From contig CAYZOV010000007.1 of NCBI GenBank assembly GCA_964480525.1, positions 16,588 to 80,587 on the forward strand: 64,000 nucleotides of DNA, read 5' to 3'. The position numbers were made by a program, and so were the translations under genes. Shown piece after piece: positions 63,469 to 64,000 of the stretch (positions are counted from its first letter, which is position 1; each line of letters opens with the position of its first letter). Under the pieces are notes generated by a model, which was given only the letters and a program-made list of their open reading frames with translations, searched no databases and was not told where the DNA came from. This DNA is from JAAZZIT01 sp964480525. GTDB lineage: Bacteria > Bacillota > Clostridia > Oscillospirales > Ruminococcaceae.

Positions 63469-64000
63469 TTACTTCAAATTTAGTCCGTTTATGGAAATTT
63501 CGGGGTCGTCAAGGCTTATGAGAAGATATTTTTTGCCGTCAATGGTGCGTTGCTGAACTTTTGAAAGACCGTCTTTTTTGATGTTCACCGTCACGCTTGG
63601 AACAGTCAGGACGGTTTTTGATTCAACCAAATTTGACGCTTTCATGGAAGTTTCGCCCACCAGATTGTCGTAAACTTTGTCCAGCGTTTCAAGTTTTTCG
63701 TCCGATACACCCGATTGGGACAAAATCTGCGTCAGGCGGTCTTTGTCAATAACAGGCGGGTCGGTGTCGTCCTGATTTTGGGCGATAATTTCGCCAATCA
63801 TTTCGTTTACGTTTGTGACAACTTCAAAATTAAGCTCGTCCGCAACCACGTTGTTCATAATGTCCTGAAAAGTCACCTTTTCGTCAATGGCGCTTGCGGT
63901 GAATTTGCACCCCAGAACATTTTCGATAATTGAAATGTTGGGATTTTTCGGCTTTTTGGTGTAGTACATAACGTGGTTTACGTCTGCCCCGCCCTCGCTG
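63469..64000 (-). CDS. DUF4317 family protein, partial (5' end outside window)
   Basis: The C-terminal 177 residues of a protein whose open frame runs to the window edge (reading SEGGADVNHVMYYTKKP through the junction). This phrase and IENVLGCKF resemble DUF4317 proteins, which are common in Clostridia and usually about 400 residues long. Function unknown. No start codon should be assigned at 63969, since the frame continues upstream without a stop. Confidence 0.7.
   Translation of the reverse strand, partial: SEGGADVNHVMYYTKKPKNPNISIIENVLGCKFTASAIDEKVTFQDIMNNVVADELNFEVVTNVNEMIGEIIAQNQDDTDPPVIDKDRLTQILSQSGVSDEKLETLDKVYDNLVGETSMKASNLVESKTVLTVPSVTVNIKKDGLSKVQQRTIDGKKYLLISLDDPEISINGLNLK

Overview
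The window is a low-GC, Gram-positive-type chromosome segment that spans the replication origin. Gene content (rpmH-rnpA-yidD-yidC-jag-mnmE-mnmG-rsmG on one side, dnaA-dnaN-yaaA-recF-remB-gyrB-gyrA on the other), AAGGAGG-type ribosome binding sites, frequent TTG starts, a YcxB-like gene between gyrB and gyrA and a DUF4317 protein all point to a Bacillota member of class Clostridia. An Oscillospirales/Ruminococcaceae-like placement is an inference from family memory, not a computed result.

Layout. 1-7.2 kb is accessory: a repeat copy, a MATE transporter, an OmpR-type two-component system, tRNA-Pro(CGG) preceded by an exact 154-bp duplicated leader, a lipoprotein gene with a frameshifted NifX-like remnant behind it, and a VOC gene between short direct repeats. 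7.3-30.2 kb is one long + strand type VII (WXG100/ESX-like) secretion and toxin cluster: coiled-coil partner, toxin 1 (shared head, glycine-rich hydrophobic region, Hint autoprocessing domain, HNH-like nuclease tip), a Tdi1-like immunity protein, a TPR protein, three small WXG100-like proteins, an internal terminator, an unrecognised lysine-rich protein, an EssC-type motor split over two genes, a canonical WXG100 protein, toxin 2 (same head, CD38-like NADase tip), its immunity protein, degraded cassette remains, a membrane Ser/Thr kinase with EssB-like topology, two small membrane proteins and a 1952-residue Ig-like surface protein.

30.3-33 kb holds an ECF transporter S component divergent from a C-terminally truncated MocR regulator (probably vitamin B6), then dense repeats and tRNA-Arg(CCG). 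The repeat at the left edge recurs here in inverted orientation, so the accessory island is bracketed by inverted copies. 33-48.8 kb runs on the minus strand: metG, a SHOCT protein, an XRE regulator, a four-helix-bundle protein, tRNA-Glu, tRNA-Met, tatD, serS, parA, parB, two parS-like palindromes around rsmG-mnmG, then ybaK, mnmE, jag, yidC, yidD, rnpA, rpmH. The origin lies between rpmH and dnaN, with the best DnaA-box-like and unwinding-element candidates between dnaA and dnaN. From 49.4 kb rightwards the core genes are on the plus strand, co-directional with the rightward fork, ending with glyS, a sugar phosphotransferase, an M23 peptidase and a partial DUF4317 gene. The secretion cluster is head-on to the leftward fork.

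The most interesting content is the secretion cluster: a divergent architecture with a split motor that carries a possible fused YukD-like domain, an apparently catalytically complete kinase in the place of the EssB pseudokinase, and two effectors that share a near-identical secretion head but carry unrelated toxic tips.
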